Source: Desulfobulbaceae bacterium
GTDB taxonomy: Bacteria > Desulfobacterota > Desulfobulbia > Desulfobulbales > Desulfurivibrionaceae
Reading direction: 5' to 3'
Length of the DNA stretch: 64,000 bases
NCBI GenBank assembly: GCA_004332195.1
Contig: SJBG01000004.1
Location: 1-64,000 of the forward strand
Both the position numbers and the translations under genes were made by a program. Of the stretch, positions 35,261-44,123 are shown piece by piece. The notes under the pieces were generated by a model that did not search any database, was not told the origin of the DNA, and worked only from the letters and a program-made list of their open reading frames with translations. How positions within the stretch are numbered: position 1 is the first letter of the stretch; the number at the start of each line of letters is the position of its first letter.

Positions 35261-36742
35261 ATGAAAAATATTGCTGATAGCGCTGTGATTATTGCCGCCG
35301 GCGGTAGTGGCAACCGGGCAAGCCAAGGGCGTGGCAGCACCCCCAAGCAGTTTTTGGAATTGGCCGGATTACCACTTTTCATCCATTGCCTGCGGGCCTT
35401 TGCGGCGGTGCCGGAAGTGCGCCGGATGGTGGTGGTGAGCAAGGCGGAATACCTGGAACTTGCCCGCCAAATCCTGGACCACCACGGCTTTACCGGGACT
35501 CTGGTAGTCAGCGGCGGAAACACCCGACAGGAGTCGGTGGCTCTGGGAGTTAAGGCCTTGGCCGACTTGCCGGAAAGACTTGATCTGGTGGCGGTTCATG
35601 ACGGAGCTCGACCCCTGATCAAGCCAGCCCTGATTCGCAACTGCCTGGCGGCGGCAACGGAGCATGGAGCGGCCATCGCCGCCGTGGTGGTCAAGGACAC
35701 CTTGAAAAGGGGAGTAAAATCGTCAAACCTTTCGGCTCAACACCGGCCAACGGAAAGTCAAACGGGCAGTCACCAAAGTGGTCATTCTCTAATCAAAGCC
35801 ACGGTGCTTCGTGACAACCTCTGGCAAGCCCAAACCCCTCAGGTGTTCCGTTTTTCTTTGTTGCAGGCAGCTCTGGCCGCGGCCACTAGCACTGGTTATA
35901 CCGGCACCGACGAGGCAACCTTAGTGGAACGTATCGGGCATCCGGTAGCCCTGGTTCCGGGTTCTTCCGCCAACATTAAGGTTACCGTGCCCGATGATTT
36001 TCCCCTGGCCACGGCCCTCCTGCAATTTTCCGAAAAATCAAGCTCTGAAGCAGCTTCGTCCAACGCAGGCCCCCGTGCGGACCCCAGTTTCAGCTCCATC
36101 ACCAGCCCTAACGCGGACGCCGGTGTTGGCGCCGCCAACGCGGACGCCGGCACGGACTCCATCGTCGGCTTTAGCTCCGGGGTTGGCTCCGATGTTGGCG
36201 CCGATGCGGACTCCAGTGCCGGCACCGGCTTCAGTGCGGGATCCACCGCCGGAATGCGCATCGGTCACGGTTATGATGTGCACCAACTCACGGCCGGACG
36301 CGATCTTATTTTGGGCGGGGTCAAAATCGACTATAGCTTCGGCCTGCTCGGCCACTCCGACGCCGACGCACTCACCCACGCCCTCTGCGATGCCATCCTC
36401 GGCGCTTTGGGGGCCGGCGACCTCGGTCGCCATTTTCCCGACAATGACCCGCAATACCTAGGGATTTCCAGCCTGAAGCTGCTGCTCAAAGTAATGGAGT
36501 ACGTCCGTGTTGCCGGTTATCACTTGGTTAACGCCGATCTCACCATCATCGCCCAGCGCCCCCGGCTGGCTCCCTATCGTCAGGCCATGCGGGCCAATCT
36601 GGCCGCAGCCTGCGGGGTCGCGCCGGAACAGCTTAACGTCAAGGCCACCACCACCGAAGGCTTGGGTTTTGTTGGTCGCAAAGAGGGGATCGCCGCCCAT
36701 GCCGTTGTGCTGTTAGTCAAACTGAAAGCTCCCACAGAGTGA
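35261..36742 (+). CDS. ispDF: bifunctional IspD-IspF (MEP pathway)
   Basis: A 493-residue fusion. Residues 1-253 are IspD (CDP-ME synthase) with AAGGSGNRASQGRGSTPKQF, 'VAVHDGARPLI' and 'AQTPQVFRFSLLQ'; residues 332-493 are IspF (MEcPP synthase) with 'MRIGHGYDVHQL', 'GLLGHSDADALTHALCDAIL' and 'FPDNDPQYLG'. The IspF zinc and catalytic residues (DxH, H) are intact. The joining linker (254-331) is a long Ala/Gly/Asp/Ser repeat (NADAG, GVGSDVGADA) unlike compact linkers elsewhere. A second Ser/Gln-rich insertion (about residues 151-175) lies inside IspD. Like ispH at 3.9 kb, it is part of isoprenoid synthesis. Confidence 0.95.
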   Translation: MKNIADSAVIIAAGGSGNRASQGRGSTPKQFLELAGLPLFIHCLRAFAAVPEVRRMVVVSKAEYLELARQILDHHGFTGTLVVSGGNTRQESVALGVKALADLPERLDLVAVHDGARPLIKPALIRNCLAAATEHGAAIAAVVVKDTLKRGVKSSNLSAQHRPTESQTGSHQSGHSLIKATVLRDNLWQAQTPQVFRFSLLQAALAAATSTGYTGTDEATLVERIGHPVALVPGSSANIKVTVPDDFPLATALLQFSEKSSSEAASSNAGPRADPSFSSITSPNADAGVGAANADAGTDSIVGFSSGVGSDVGADADSSAGTGFSAGSTAGMRIGHGYDVHQLTAGRDLILGGVKIDYSFGLLGHSDADALTHALCDAILGALGAGDLGRHFPDNDPQYLGISSLKLLLKVMEYVRVAGYHLVNADLTIIAQRPRLAPYRQAMRANLAAACGVAPEQLNVKATTTEGLGFVGRKEGIAAHAVVLLVKLKAPTE

Positions 36743-36744
36743 GG

Positions 36745-37290
36745 TTATGACTTTTCCAGATCGTAACTGGCCTCAATCTGGTGAATCGCCCCTTTGGTCG
36801 TAAGTTGACTGGAGTAGAGGTGGAATCTGTCCACCGTAAAGGTTTCGCTGCTGTAAAGATTATTGCCAACCAAGAAATTACCCAGCTTGACCACCGCGAC
36901 ATCCCGCAGGCGAGCCACCGTCACGTGGGGTGCGAATTTACGGGTTGCCGGGGGCGCCAAGGATCGTCGGACTAAAATGTTTTCCGTCTTGCGGTAGAGG
37001 GCGGCCACCGGCTCCTTCGGCTTCACTCCAGCCCAGAGAATCCGGGCCGGTCCCCTGGGGGGAAAACAGCCGAAACCTTGGAGCCGCAAGGAAAAAGCGG
37101 AGGCCCTGGCATCGAGCAGAGCCTCCCTTATTTCCCTGAAAAGTCCACCATCGACCTCACCGATGAAGCGCAAAGTGAGATGCAACTGATCAGTCGGTAC
37201 CCAGCGAGCGCCGGGCAAACCGAATCCGATGGCGATCAAACGATCGGTTACAGCTTCCGGCAGATCAATGGCAGTAAACAAGCGATACAT
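36745..37290 (-). CDS. thpR: RNA 2',3'-cyclic phosphodiesterase (2H / LigT family)
   Basis: A 181-residue 2H phosphoesterase that opens 2',3'-cyclic phosphates on RNA ends. Both HxTx motifs are visible: 'DQLHLTLRFIGEV' near residue 37 and 'KFAPHVTVARL' near residue 122. It starts MYRLFTAIDLPEAVTDRL, as in the family. It is convergent with ispDF (2 bp between stops) and has a MITE2 element upstream. Confidence 0.92.
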   Translation of the reverse strand: MYRLFTAIDLPEAVTDRLIAIGFGLPGARWVPTDQLHLTLRFIGEVDGGLFREIREALLDARASAFSLRLQGFGCFPPRGPARILWAGVKPKEPVAALYRKTENILVRRSLAPPATRKFAPHVTVARLRDVAVVKLGNFLVGNNLYSSETFTVDRFHLYSSQLTTKGAIHQIEASYDLEKS

Positions 37291-37327
37291 GATTGACAGT
37301 TCCCGTGGTGATGCTATAGCAGCCTAG

Positions 37328-37486
37328 TGTCGTGTCAAGGCTGAGATGTCGTAATATCGCGCCGTCATTTTTTACGCCTGCAAGGCACGGCTTGATGAGC
37401 ATAGCCCAGGCTATGTGAGTCAAGTCGTAACGCAGCAGGCGTGAAAAAGGGCAAGCGAGATGCGTCATCTCAGCCTTGACACGACA
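37328..37486. mobile_element. MITE2 copy 1 (159 bp, CTAG target duplication)
   Basis: A non-coding element whose ends are inverted copies of TGTCGTGTCAAGGCTGAGATG-like sequence (first 20 bases of the left end plus CTAG). It is flanked by CTAG at 37324-37327 and 37487-37490. The middle carries a second palindrome around GCATAGCCCAGGCTATGTGA. A nearly identical copy lies at 63360-63517. A CTAG duplication is typical of some IS5-family transposases; none is in the window. Confidence 0.9.
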
Positions 37487-37583
37487 CTAGATGTTATAGT
37501 GATCCATAATTGCGGACATAAAGCCCCGACCCCGGACGGTGCGAGGGTGTCACACCGTTATTGGTTAACTATGGTTCATTGTT

Positions 37584-38894
37584 TTAATTTCCAACCTCTG
37601 ACTTCCGTCCCCCAACCTCTGACCCCTGCAAACGGGCAAAGTGCCGCCAAAAGTCGGGAAAAGATTTTGCCACGCAGTCGGGATTTTCAATTTTGATCCC
37701 AGGGATAACCAGGCCAGCCACCGCAAAACTCATGGCAATGCGGTGATCGTTATGGGTGGCTATTTCGGCTCCGTGGTAGTTGTGCTTGCGACCCCGGCCT
37801 TCGATGATTATAAAGTCCGGGCCTTCCTCAACCGCTACCCCAAGCTTGGTCAGCTCGCAGGCCATCACCCGCAGGCGGTCGCATTCCTTAATCCGCAGAT
37901 GGGCAATGTTGCGGATTACGGTGCGGCCCTGGGCCAGAGCCGCCACCACCGCCAGGGTGGGAACCACATCCGGGCAATCACCCATATCCACTTCCACCCC
38001 CCGCAACTGATGCGGAGCGGCCACGGTGATACCACTTTTGCCATACTCCACCTTGCAACCCATCCGGGCCAAAATGTCCACCAGCGCGGTGTCTCCCTGC
38101 AGGGAGGGGGAAGGCACGTTGGTCACCGTGACCTGGCCACCGGTGAGGGCCGCCGCCGCCCAAAAATAAGAAGCGCCGGAGGCATCACCCTCTATCTGAT
38201 ATTCCCGGCCCTGGTAGCAGCCCTGGGGGATCTTGAACTCGCTTAATTCCGGGTTGACAGCGACTTCAACCCCGAAGGCTTTCATTACCGCCAGCGTCAT
38301 GGTGACGTAAGGTTTGGAAAGCACCTCGCCCTCCACCCGCAGTTCGGCAGGTTGACGGGCATAAGGGGCGACCAGGAGCAACGAAGAAAGATACTGACTA
38401 CTCTTGCCCTCCGGCAGTACGCCGCGGCCACCGGCAAGCCCGGCGGCCGCGATCTCAAGAGGCGGACAATCGGTGTTGTTGATGCTGCGGATTTGTACCC
38501 CCCAGCCTTTAAGAGCACGCATAAGTGGCCCGATCGGCCGCTGGGTCATCCGTTGATCGCCGTTGATTAAAAAAACACCGTGGCCCAGGGCCGCCACCGA
38601 GGTGAGAAAACGGGTGGCGGTGCCGTTATTACCCAGGTAAATTTCAGTGGTCGCAGCGGAGATCAGGCCGGCCCCACCATACAGGCGCCAATGCTCCCGG
38701 TCGACGTCGATAACAATCCCCATGGCCTGCAGGGCCCTGACGGTATAATCGGTGTCTTCGCTGGCTAGGGGCCCAATCAGAGTGCTTTTACCCTTAGCCA
38801 GGGCGGCGGTGATCAAGGCTCGCTGGGTGATACTCTTGGAGCCCGGCACCTCAACGGTGGCCCGCAAAGGGCCGCCGGGGATTATCATCTGCAT
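37584..38894 (-). CDS. aroA: 3-phosphoshikimate 1-carboxyvinyltransferase (EPSP synthase)
   Basis: A 436-residue EPSP synthase. PEP/S3P-site motifs are PGSKSITQRALITAALAKG, 'LYLGNNGTATRFLTSVAALG', 'GDASGASYFWAAAALTGG', 'VDMGDCPDVVPTLAVVAALA' and 'HNDHRIAMSFAVAGL'. The last residues (GSEVGGRKSEVGN) come from a 17-bp direct repeat and extend past the usual end. It is third in the minus-strand run aroD-aroE-aroA, 37 bp after aroE. Confidence 0.95.
   Translation of the reverse strand: MQMIIPGGPLRATVEVPGSKSITQRALITAALAKGKSTLIGPLASEDTDYTVRALQAMGIVIDVDREHWRLYGGAGLISAATTEIYLGNNGTATRFLTSVAALGHGVFLINGDQRMTQRPIGPLMRALKGWGVQIRSINNTDCPPLEIAAAGLAGGRGVLPEGKSSQYLSSLLLVAPYARQPAELRVEGEVLSKPYVTMTLAVMKAFGVEVAVNPELSEFKIPQGCYQGREYQIEGDASGASYFWAAAALTGGQVTVTNVPSPSLQGDTALVDILARMGCKVEYGKSGITVAAPHQLRGVEVDMGDCPDVVPTLAVVAALAQGRTVIRNIAHLRIKECDRLRVMACELTKLGVAVEEGPDFIIIEGRGRKHNYHGAEIATHNDHRIAMSFAVAGLVIPGIKIENPDCVAKSFPDFWRHFARLQGSEVGGRKSEVGN
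37588..37628. repeat. short direct repeat at the aroA 3' end
   Basis: Two copies of CCAACCTCTGAC followed by similar C-rich sequence lie across the last codons of aroA. Confidence 0.65.
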
Positions 38895-38931
38895 GTTTTT
38901 GTCCTTTTCATTTAAGGGCTCACCGCCGGAA

Positions 38932-39756
38932 TTACTTACTTCCTACAAGTTGGGCCAACAGACTCCGGCGCATAATCTCCAGCGGAGCCTCTCGGCCGGT
39001 CCATATGGCAAACTGGGCCGCCCCCTGGTATAAGAGCATGGCCAGGCCGTCGATGCGATGACATCCGGCCGCCGCAGCTTCTCGTAACAGACGGGTTTGC
39101 AAGGGAGCGTAAACGATATCCATGACCACCGGGAAGGCGACCAGAGCGGCGGCCGGCATTGGGGTGGCATCGACGTTGGGGCTCATCCCCACCGAAGTGG
39201 CGTTGATTAGGGCATCAGCCTTTTGGCACTCGGCCTGCTTTAAGGGAATCCAGGAACAATCGAGCTGGCGGGCCAGCTCCCGGCCTTTTTCCGCGGTGCG
39301 ACTGGCCAGAATAATTTTGGCCCCGGCTTCCCGCAGGCCAAATCCGATGGCCCGGGCCGATCCGCCGGCCCCCAGGATCAGCACCGTGCTCCCGGCCAAT
39401 TTAAGAGCCTCAGCTAAAGCCTGATTGGCCCCAAGCCAATCGGTGTTGGCTCCGTGCAATTTCTGACCCCGACGAACGATGGTGTTGACCGCCCCGATTC
39501 TAGCGGCCACCGGGTCCACCGAGTCCAGCAGCGGGATAACCGCCTGCTTGTGGGGAATGGTGACACTAACTCCGGCAATGCCAAGATTACGGATGGCGGC
39601 CACCGCCCCTGCGACATCGAGGGCGGGAAAGGCCACGTAAGCCTTATCGAGTCGACAGGCGTCAAAGGCGGCATTGTGCATGGCCGGACTTAAGCTGTGA
39701 CTTACAGGGTTGCCGATTATTCCGTAAACTTGAGTGGTTCCGTAAATTTTTAGCAT
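38932..39756 (-). CDS. aroE: shikimate dehydrogenase
   Basis: A 274-residue NADP-dependent enzyme reducing 3-dehydroshikimate. The substrate-site motif is 'GIIGNPVSHSLSPAMHNAAF' with 'SVTIPHKQAVIPLLD' (catalytic Lys) and 'GANTDWLGANQAL' (Asp). The NADP loop is 'LILGAGGSARAIGFGL', and 'DGLAMLLYQGAAQFAIWTG' closes the fold. The longer frame from 39846 overlaps aroD; ATG 39756 is one base after the aroD stop, implying re-initiation. Confidence 0.95.
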   Translation of the reverse strand: MLKIYGTTQVYGIIGNPVSHSLSPAMHNAAFDACRLDKAYVAFPALDVAGAVAAIRNLGIAGVSVTIPHKQAVIPLLDSVDPVAARIGAVNTIVRRGQKLHGANTDWLGANQALAEALKLAGSTVLILGAGGSARAIGFGLREAGAKIILASRTAEKGRELARQLDCSWIPLKQAECQKADALINATSVGMSPNVDATPMPAAALVAFPVVMDIVYAPLQTRLLREAAAAGCHRIDGLAMLLYQGAAQFAIWTGREAPLEIMRRSLLAQLVGSK

Positions 39757-39757
39757 T

Positions 39758-40477
39758 TTAACTTGATAACATTGTTTCAATTTCGCGCAGGCGGGCGGCG
39801 GGAAGTTGACCGGGTGCCGTGGCCTGGCCGTCAGCCTCGGCCGCATAAGTCATATAGCCGCCCAGATAGCCGGTGGCAACCCGGCTGATTTTGCCGATTT
39901 CACCCATACAAAAGGCAATCAGGGGAAAATCGAGCTGGGCGGCTTCTTCCAGCAAAGCCAACACCCGTAGAACATCACGGGTGGAATTGGCCATGGTAAC
40001 GATTTTGCCAATATCAGCCCCGCTACTTTGCTGTTGGTCGAGAATTTCTCGCAGGGAGACCGCATCAGGGGTGCCGACAAAATCATGCCAGGAGACGATA
40101 ACCCGGGATGACGGTTGATTATTATGAGCCGCTTCAATAACCTGGCGAAGTTGCTCCGGCTGGCTTCGCAACTCGATATCCACGTAATCGCAGCCATGGT
40201 TAAGGGCAATAATCAGGGGGATGATTCGTTGGGGGTCAAGCTCGGCGGCCCCCCCATTTTCCCAGGTCGGGCGATTGGCGAAAAGCAGGGGGGTGGCGGC
40301 TTGCCGGAGTAATAATTTGGGAGTTGCGGCGATGCTAGTTCGGTCGGTCAAGGTGTCCAGGCGGATTTCCACCACGTCGGCTAAAGTTGCCACCGCAGCG
40401 GTGGCCCGTAGAGTCGCAGCCACCGTTGACCGGGCAACCGAGATGCAAAGACGATAGGGCAAGATTACAGGCGACAT
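39758..40477 (-). CDS. aroD: 3-dehydroquinate dehydratase, type I
   Basis: About 239 residues from ATG 40477. The class I Schiff-base enzyme is recognised by 'VEIRLDTLTD', the catalytic histidine in 'VIVSWHDFVGTP' and the lysine in 'ADIGKIVTMANSTRDV', with 'PLIAFCMGEIGKISRVA' near the end. The frame extends upstream to ATG 40546 into a GC-rich tandem repeat, so the N-terminus is uncertain by up to 23 residues; neither start has a clear SD. First gene of aroD-aroE-aroA. Confidence 0.92.
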   Translation of the reverse strand: MSPVILPYRLCISVARSTVAATLRATAAVATLADVVEIRLDTLTDRTSIAATPKLLLRQAATPLLFANRPTWENGGAAELDPQRIIPLIIALNHGCDYVDIELRSQPEQLRQVIEAAHNNQPSSRVIVSWHDFVGTPDAVSLREILDQQQSSGADIGKIVTMANSTRDVLRVLALLEEAAQLDFPLIAFCMGEIGKISRVATGYLGGYMTYAAEADGQATAPGQLPAARLREIETMLSS

Positions 40478-40535
40478 ATTCTTGTCGGTGACCAATTGAT
40501 GAGTTATGGGCGAGAGACTCATCCCGCTTGCGGCG

Positions 40536-40633
40536 GGGTTCGCCATGGGCTTGCCGTGGGCTTGCCATGGGCTTGCCGTGGGGGCTTTGCCGTGGGGCTT
40601 GCCATGGGCTTGCCCATGGGCTTGCCACGAGGC
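40536..40633. repeat. tandem repeat array upstream of aroD
   Basis: About eight imperfect units of GCCATGGGCTT / GCCGTGGGCTT run head to tail. Each unit includes or resembles the NcoI-like palindrome CCATGG and the partial palindrome GCCCATGGGC, so the array can form many alternative hairpins. It overlaps the possible upstream start of aroD. The remainder of the gene-free interval (40634-40901) holds only a small hairpin CGGACTCCGGAAGTCCG and nothing else recognisable. Confidence 0.8.
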
Positions 40634-40901
40634 ACTCCGACTGTCAGACTACCCGGAAAGGGCTGCTTGGGCAAACTATAACCGCAGCCATGGCCAACCA
40701 TCAAAAAAATAAAAAACCTCGGACTCCGGAAGTCCGGTAAGATAGAGTGAACCGTCGTGGCAAAAATATCGCCGGCAAGGTAACTTACTATGCCACAAAA
40801 GTCTATGCTCCTGAGCAGTCATGCGTGGTCTGGGTCGGCATTTGGGAAAATCGAATATAACCAAAAATTAACGATAGCCGATTAAAGGTTAGGTGCGGCA
40901 C

Positions 40902-41288
40902 ATGACAAATAGAAAATTTTCTTCTTGGGGTGAATATGCTCCTGCAAAAAAAATCAATATTTCTGCGCTTTTTAGTTTCCGCAGGTTTTGGCAGGGGAGC
41001 ATTACGGGCAAGAATTCTTAAAAGCTGGAAGGCAAAATTCGGAATTATTGTTGATATCAGTGCACATGGTATAAATTATCGATTTAACCTTAACGACAAT
41101 GTAATTGATTGCAAAATTTTCGCTTCTTCGAGCGTTTACGACAAAAAAAGAGATAAGTTTTTTTACAGAAAGCCTGCCAGGGAGGGGTGTTTGTTGGGAA
41201 GCGTCAATATTTGTTCGCACATTGATTGGGCCTGTAAAGCATTTTGTGTAAACGGTTTTGATTTAGTCATCAATATGCCGGCATTCTG
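40902..41288 (+). pseudogene. FkbM-family methyltransferase, 5' remnant with frameshifts
   Basis: From ATG 40902 the frame reads MTNRKFSSWGEYAPAKKI and stops after about 39 codons. A second frame continues with 'ALRARILKSWKAKFGIIVDI', 'GINYRFNLNDNVIDCKIFAS' and 'YRKPAREG', and near the end 'NICSHIDWACKAF' recalls the 'VGANIGSHT' SAM motif of FkbM proteins. At least two frameshifts and a C-terminal truncation at the MITE1 fragment make it non-functional. It is AT-rich, which suggests foreign origin. Confidence 0.62.
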
Positions 41289-41353
41289 TATGCCTGCGGT
41301 AATTTTTTACGTGCCTTAAACCCGAACAAAATAGCTAATTTTTCAAGATAGCC
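41289..41353. mobile_element. MITE1 copy E (right half only)
   Basis: It matches the last ~65 bp of MITE1, from TATGCCTGCGGTAATTTTTT through the inverted end AATTTTTCAAGATAGCC. The left half is missing, replaced by FkbM pseudogene sequence. On the tkt strand the terminus reads CTATCTTGA and supplies the transketolase stop codon. Confidence 0.85.
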
Positions 41354-43376
41354 GTTTGTCAATAATTGTGAGATTAGGAGAAAAATATCTTTGTACAGCC
41401 GTTTTTAGAACGTTTTCCACGGTAAATCCGAAGAGTTTGAACAGCTCGTCGGCCGGGGCCGACTCACCGAAGCGGTCCAGGCCGATGATCTTGCCCTTGC
41501 TGCCGACATATTTGTGCCAACCCGCGGTGCTGCCCGCCTCAATGGCGATCCGGGCCTCGACGGCGCTGGGCAGCACTTTTTGCCGGTAAGCCTCATCTTG
41601 AGCCTCGAAGATCTCGAGGCAGGGTAGGGAGACCACCCGGGTTTTGCGGCCCTGTTCGTTTAAACGACGGGCGGCGTTTACGGCCAGCTCCACTTCCGAA
41701 CCGGTGGCGATGATGATTAAATCCGGGGTTTTGCAGCAATCAAGCAGAATGTAACCACCTCGGGCAATGGCGGCGATTTGCGCGGGAGTGCGCACCTGGT
41801 GGGGCAGATTTTGGCGGGACAGCAGTAGGGCGCTGGGGCCATCTTGCCGCTCAATCGCCGATTTCCAGGCCACGGCAGTTTCCACCGCATCGCCAGGTCG
41901 CCAGACATGCAGGTTGGGGATCAGGCGCAGGGAAGCGGCGTGTTCCACCGGTTGATGCGTCGGGCCGTCTTCACCCAGGCCGATGGAGTCGTGGGTCAGC
42001 ACGAAAATAGCACGCTGCTTCATCAGGGCCGCCATCCGGATGGCGTTGCGGGCATAATCGGCAAAGACCAGGAAGGTGGCGGTGTAGGGGATGAAGCCGC
42101 CGTGCAGGGCCAGGCCGTTGCCGATGGCGGTCATGGCGAACTCCCGGACTCCGAAATGGATGTAATTACCCGCGGGATTTTCCTTGATCTCCTTGCTGCC
42201 GCTCCAGGTGGTGAGGTTGGAGCTAGTCAAGTCCGCCGAGCCGCCGATTAGCTCCGGCAGCAAGGGGCCGTAGCCTTCCAGGGCCAGTTGCGATGCTTTG
42301 CGGCTGGCCAGCTTGGCCGCTTTAGCCTCACTGGAAACGATAAAGGCTGCGGATTTTTCGGCCCAATCAGAGGGCAGTTTTCCACTGATGCGCCGCTTGA
42401 ATTCGGCCGCCGCCTCGGGATGAGCTTTTTCGTAAGCGTCCATTTTTTGCCGCCAGGCGGCTTCGGCCGCCGCGCCGCGCTTGCGGGCATTCCAGGCCGC
42501 AGAGACTTCCTCAGGGATTACAAAAGGATGGTGGGGCCAATCCATCTCTTTGCGGGCCAGGGCTATCTCTTCCGTGCCCAACGGTGCGCCGTGGCAGCTT
42601 TCCTTCCCCTGTTTATTGGGGGCGTAGCGGCCGATGATAGTCCGACAACAAATTATGGTTGGCCGATCTTTTTCCCGGCGAGCCTCAATAATTGCCGCTT
42701 TGACGGCTTCGGGGTCGTGGCCGTCCACTCCGGCGATTACTTTCCAGCCATAGGCCGTGAAACGGCCGGGGATGTCTTCCGTGAACCAGCCCTGAACCGC
42801 GCCATCAATGGAGATGCCGTTGTCGTCGTAAATGGCGATTAACTTGTTGAGCCCCAAAGTCCCGGCCAACGAGCAAGCCTCATGGGAAATGCCTTCCATC
42901 ATGCAACCATCGCCAAGAAAGGTGTAGGTATGGTGATTGACGATTTCATGGCCCGGACGATTGAATTGGGCGGCCAAGGTTCGTTCGGCAATGGCCATGC
43001 CCACTGCTCCGGCAATTCCCTGGCCTAAAGGCCCGGAGGTGATTTCCACTCCTGGGGTATAACCGTACTCGGGATGTCCCGGGGTTTTAGCATGGAGTTG
43101 GCGGAAATTGCGGATATCATCGATACTCAGATCATAACCGCTGAGATGAAGCGCTGAGTAGAGCAGCATCGAGCCGTGACCGTTGGAAAGAACAAAACGA
43201 TCGCGGTCAGCCCAAGCCGGATGGGCTGGGTTGTGTTTTAAGAAATTATTCCACAACACCTCGGCAATGTCGGCCATCCCCATGGGTGCGCCGGGATGAC
43301 CGGAATTGGCTTTCTGAACGGCGTCCATACTCAGGGCGCGGATGGCATTGGCAAGTTGACGGCGAGCGGGGGCCAT
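41343..43376 (-). CDS. tkt: transketolase
   Basis: A 677-residue TPP enzyme of the pentose phosphate pathway. The N-terminus reads [20 protein letters not shown] then '[17 protein letters not shown]'. The TPP motif is '[20 protein letters not shown]' ending near '[12 protein letters not shown]'; the Pyr domain has '[20 protein letters not shown]' and '[17 protein letters not shown]'. The final residues RLS and the TGA stop are encoded by the terminus of the MITE1 fragment, so the original C-terminus has been replaced. No operon partner. Confidence 0.96.
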   Translation of the reverse strand: MAPARRQLANAIRALSMDAVQKANSGHPGAPMGMADIAEVLWNNFLKHNPAHPAWADRDRFVLSNGHGSMLLYSALHLSGYDLSIDDIRNFRQLHAKTPGHPEYGYTPGVEITSGPLGQGIAGAVGMAIAERTLAAQFNRPGHEIVNHHTYTFLGDGCMMEGISHEACSLAGTLGLNKLIAIYDDNGISIDGAVQGWFTEDIPGRFTAYGWKVIAGVDGHDPEAVKAAIIEARREKDRPTIICCRTIIGRYAPNKQGKESCHGAPLGTEEIALARKEMDWPHHPFVIPEEVSAAWNARKRGAAAEAAWRQKMDAYEKAHPEAAAEFKRRISGKLPSDWAEKSAAFIVSSEAKAAKLASRKASQLALEGYGPLLPELIGGSADLTSSNLTTWSGSKEIKENPAGNYIHFGVREFAMTAIGNGLALHGGFIPYTATFLVFADYARNAIRMAALMKQRAIFVLTHDSIGLGEDGPTHQPVEHAASLRLIPNLHVWRPGDAVETAVAWKSAIERQDGPSALLLSRQNLPHQVRTPAQIAAIARGGYILLDCCKTPDLIIIATGSEVELAVNAARRLNEQGRKTRVVSLPCLEIFEAQDEAYRQKVLPSAVEARIAIEAGSTAGWHKYVGSKGKIIGLDRFGESAPADELFKLFGFTVENVLKTAVQRYFSPNLTIIDKRLS

Positions 43377-43395
43377 TTTTTTCTCCTTTTCAGTT

Positions 43396-43490
43396 AAGAG
43401 CTCACTCAGAAATAAATGTAACTGTTCAGGGGCATCCTATCTTATCTTGTTTTGGCCTTCTCAAATAGCACAAGTATGCTTAGAAGTCAT
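43396..43490 (-). repeat. degenerate family 4 repeat (copy 3)
   Basis: It resembles copy 2 in order and spacing: GGCATCCTATCTTATCTTGT, then TTTGGCCTTCTCAAATAGCA and AGTATGCTTAGAAG on the plus strand. Similarity is weak, and this call depends on the better copies. It sits between tkt and the rpsT promoter. Confidence 0.35.
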
Positions 43491-43518
43491 CAGTTACTAA
43501 CATGCCGATACTTGTTGC

Positions 43519-43547
43519 TTGACAGTCGGCGGCGTTAACGTTATATG
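43519..43547 (+). promoter_or_regulatory. sigma-70 promoter of rpsT
   Basis: A perfect TTGACA is followed after 17 bases by TATATG. The transcript would have a leader of about 145 bases before the S20 start. Confidence 0.75.
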
Positions 43548-43698
43548 TTTTCGTTTCTTTTGTCCCGGGACTGTTCATCCTGGTTGGGAGTCTTTCCTCT
43601 GTTGGTGACTCGGCGATAGCGAATATTGCCGGCTAAACGAGGAGATCACGGTGGGTAACCGCTGTTTTTTTTATGTTGAATTGTAAGGAGATGTAACT

Positions 43699-43971
43699 TT
43701 GGCGAATCACAAATCGGCAATTAAAAGAAATCGGCAGAATGCAGTGCGTCGTGAACGGAACCAGGCCAACCGCTCTCGGCTTAGGACCTTGGTTCGTCGG
43801 GTGAATGAGGCGGTGGTGGGTGATGCCCCGGATCAGGCGCGCGCCGCCTTGCTGGTGGCTATTCCCATGATCGCCAAGGCGGTCAATAAAGGAATTATTC
43901 ATCGCAATGCAGCCGCTCGCAAGATATCCAGGTTGAGCCGTCGGGTCAACTCCATGGCCGGCAATGCCTAG
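43699..43971 (+). CDS. rpsT: 30S ribosomal protein S20
   Basis: A 90-residue bS20, beginning ANHKSAIKRNRQNAVRRERN and ending 'AARKISRLSRRVNSMAGNA'. The start is TTG with AAGGAG eight bases upstream. E. coli rpsT also uses UUG and is autoregulated at translation, so the rare start probably has the same meaning here (inference). Single-gene unit ahead of the trp cluster. Confidence 0.96.
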   Translation: MANHKSAIKRNRQNAVRRERNQANRSRLRTLVRRVNEAVVGDAPDQARAALLVAIPMIAKAVNKGIIHRNAAARKISRLSRRVNSMAGNA

Positions 43972-44059
43972 CCTCGTCCGGCCCGGATCATCGCGCTTTG
44001 ACCGACTCAACCGTGGTATCCCTTCTCGGAGGTTGTCTGTGCAGGCCTTAATGCCTTGA

Positions 44060-44088
44060 TTTTGGGCGGCGATGATTTTTTTTATAAT
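44060..44088 (+). promoter_or_regulatory. possible trp operon promoter
   Basis: A perfect TATAAT (44083-44088) has TTTTGG 17 bases upstream. The start of transcription would lie about 30 bases before trpE, leaving no room for a leader peptide or classical attenuator. Confidence 0.5.
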
Positions 44089-44123
44089 CAGTTCACCATG
44101 GCTATCAGCAGGCGGAACTATCC

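Noticed and set aside
40536-40633. Possible CRISPR array
   Set aside because: Units are about 11 bp, contiguous and without unique spacers; it is a simple tandem repeat, and no cas genes are present.
40630-40900. Possible c-di-GMP (GEMM-like) riboswitch upstream of the FkbM remnant
   Set aside because: GGGCAAAC and a later CGCAGCCATGGCC recall the motif, but the GAAA tetraloop and the correct stem order are missing.
44041-44123. trp leader peptide/attenuator
   Set aside because: Only about 30 bases separate the likely transcription start from trpE, with no Trp-rich small frame or terminator hairpin.
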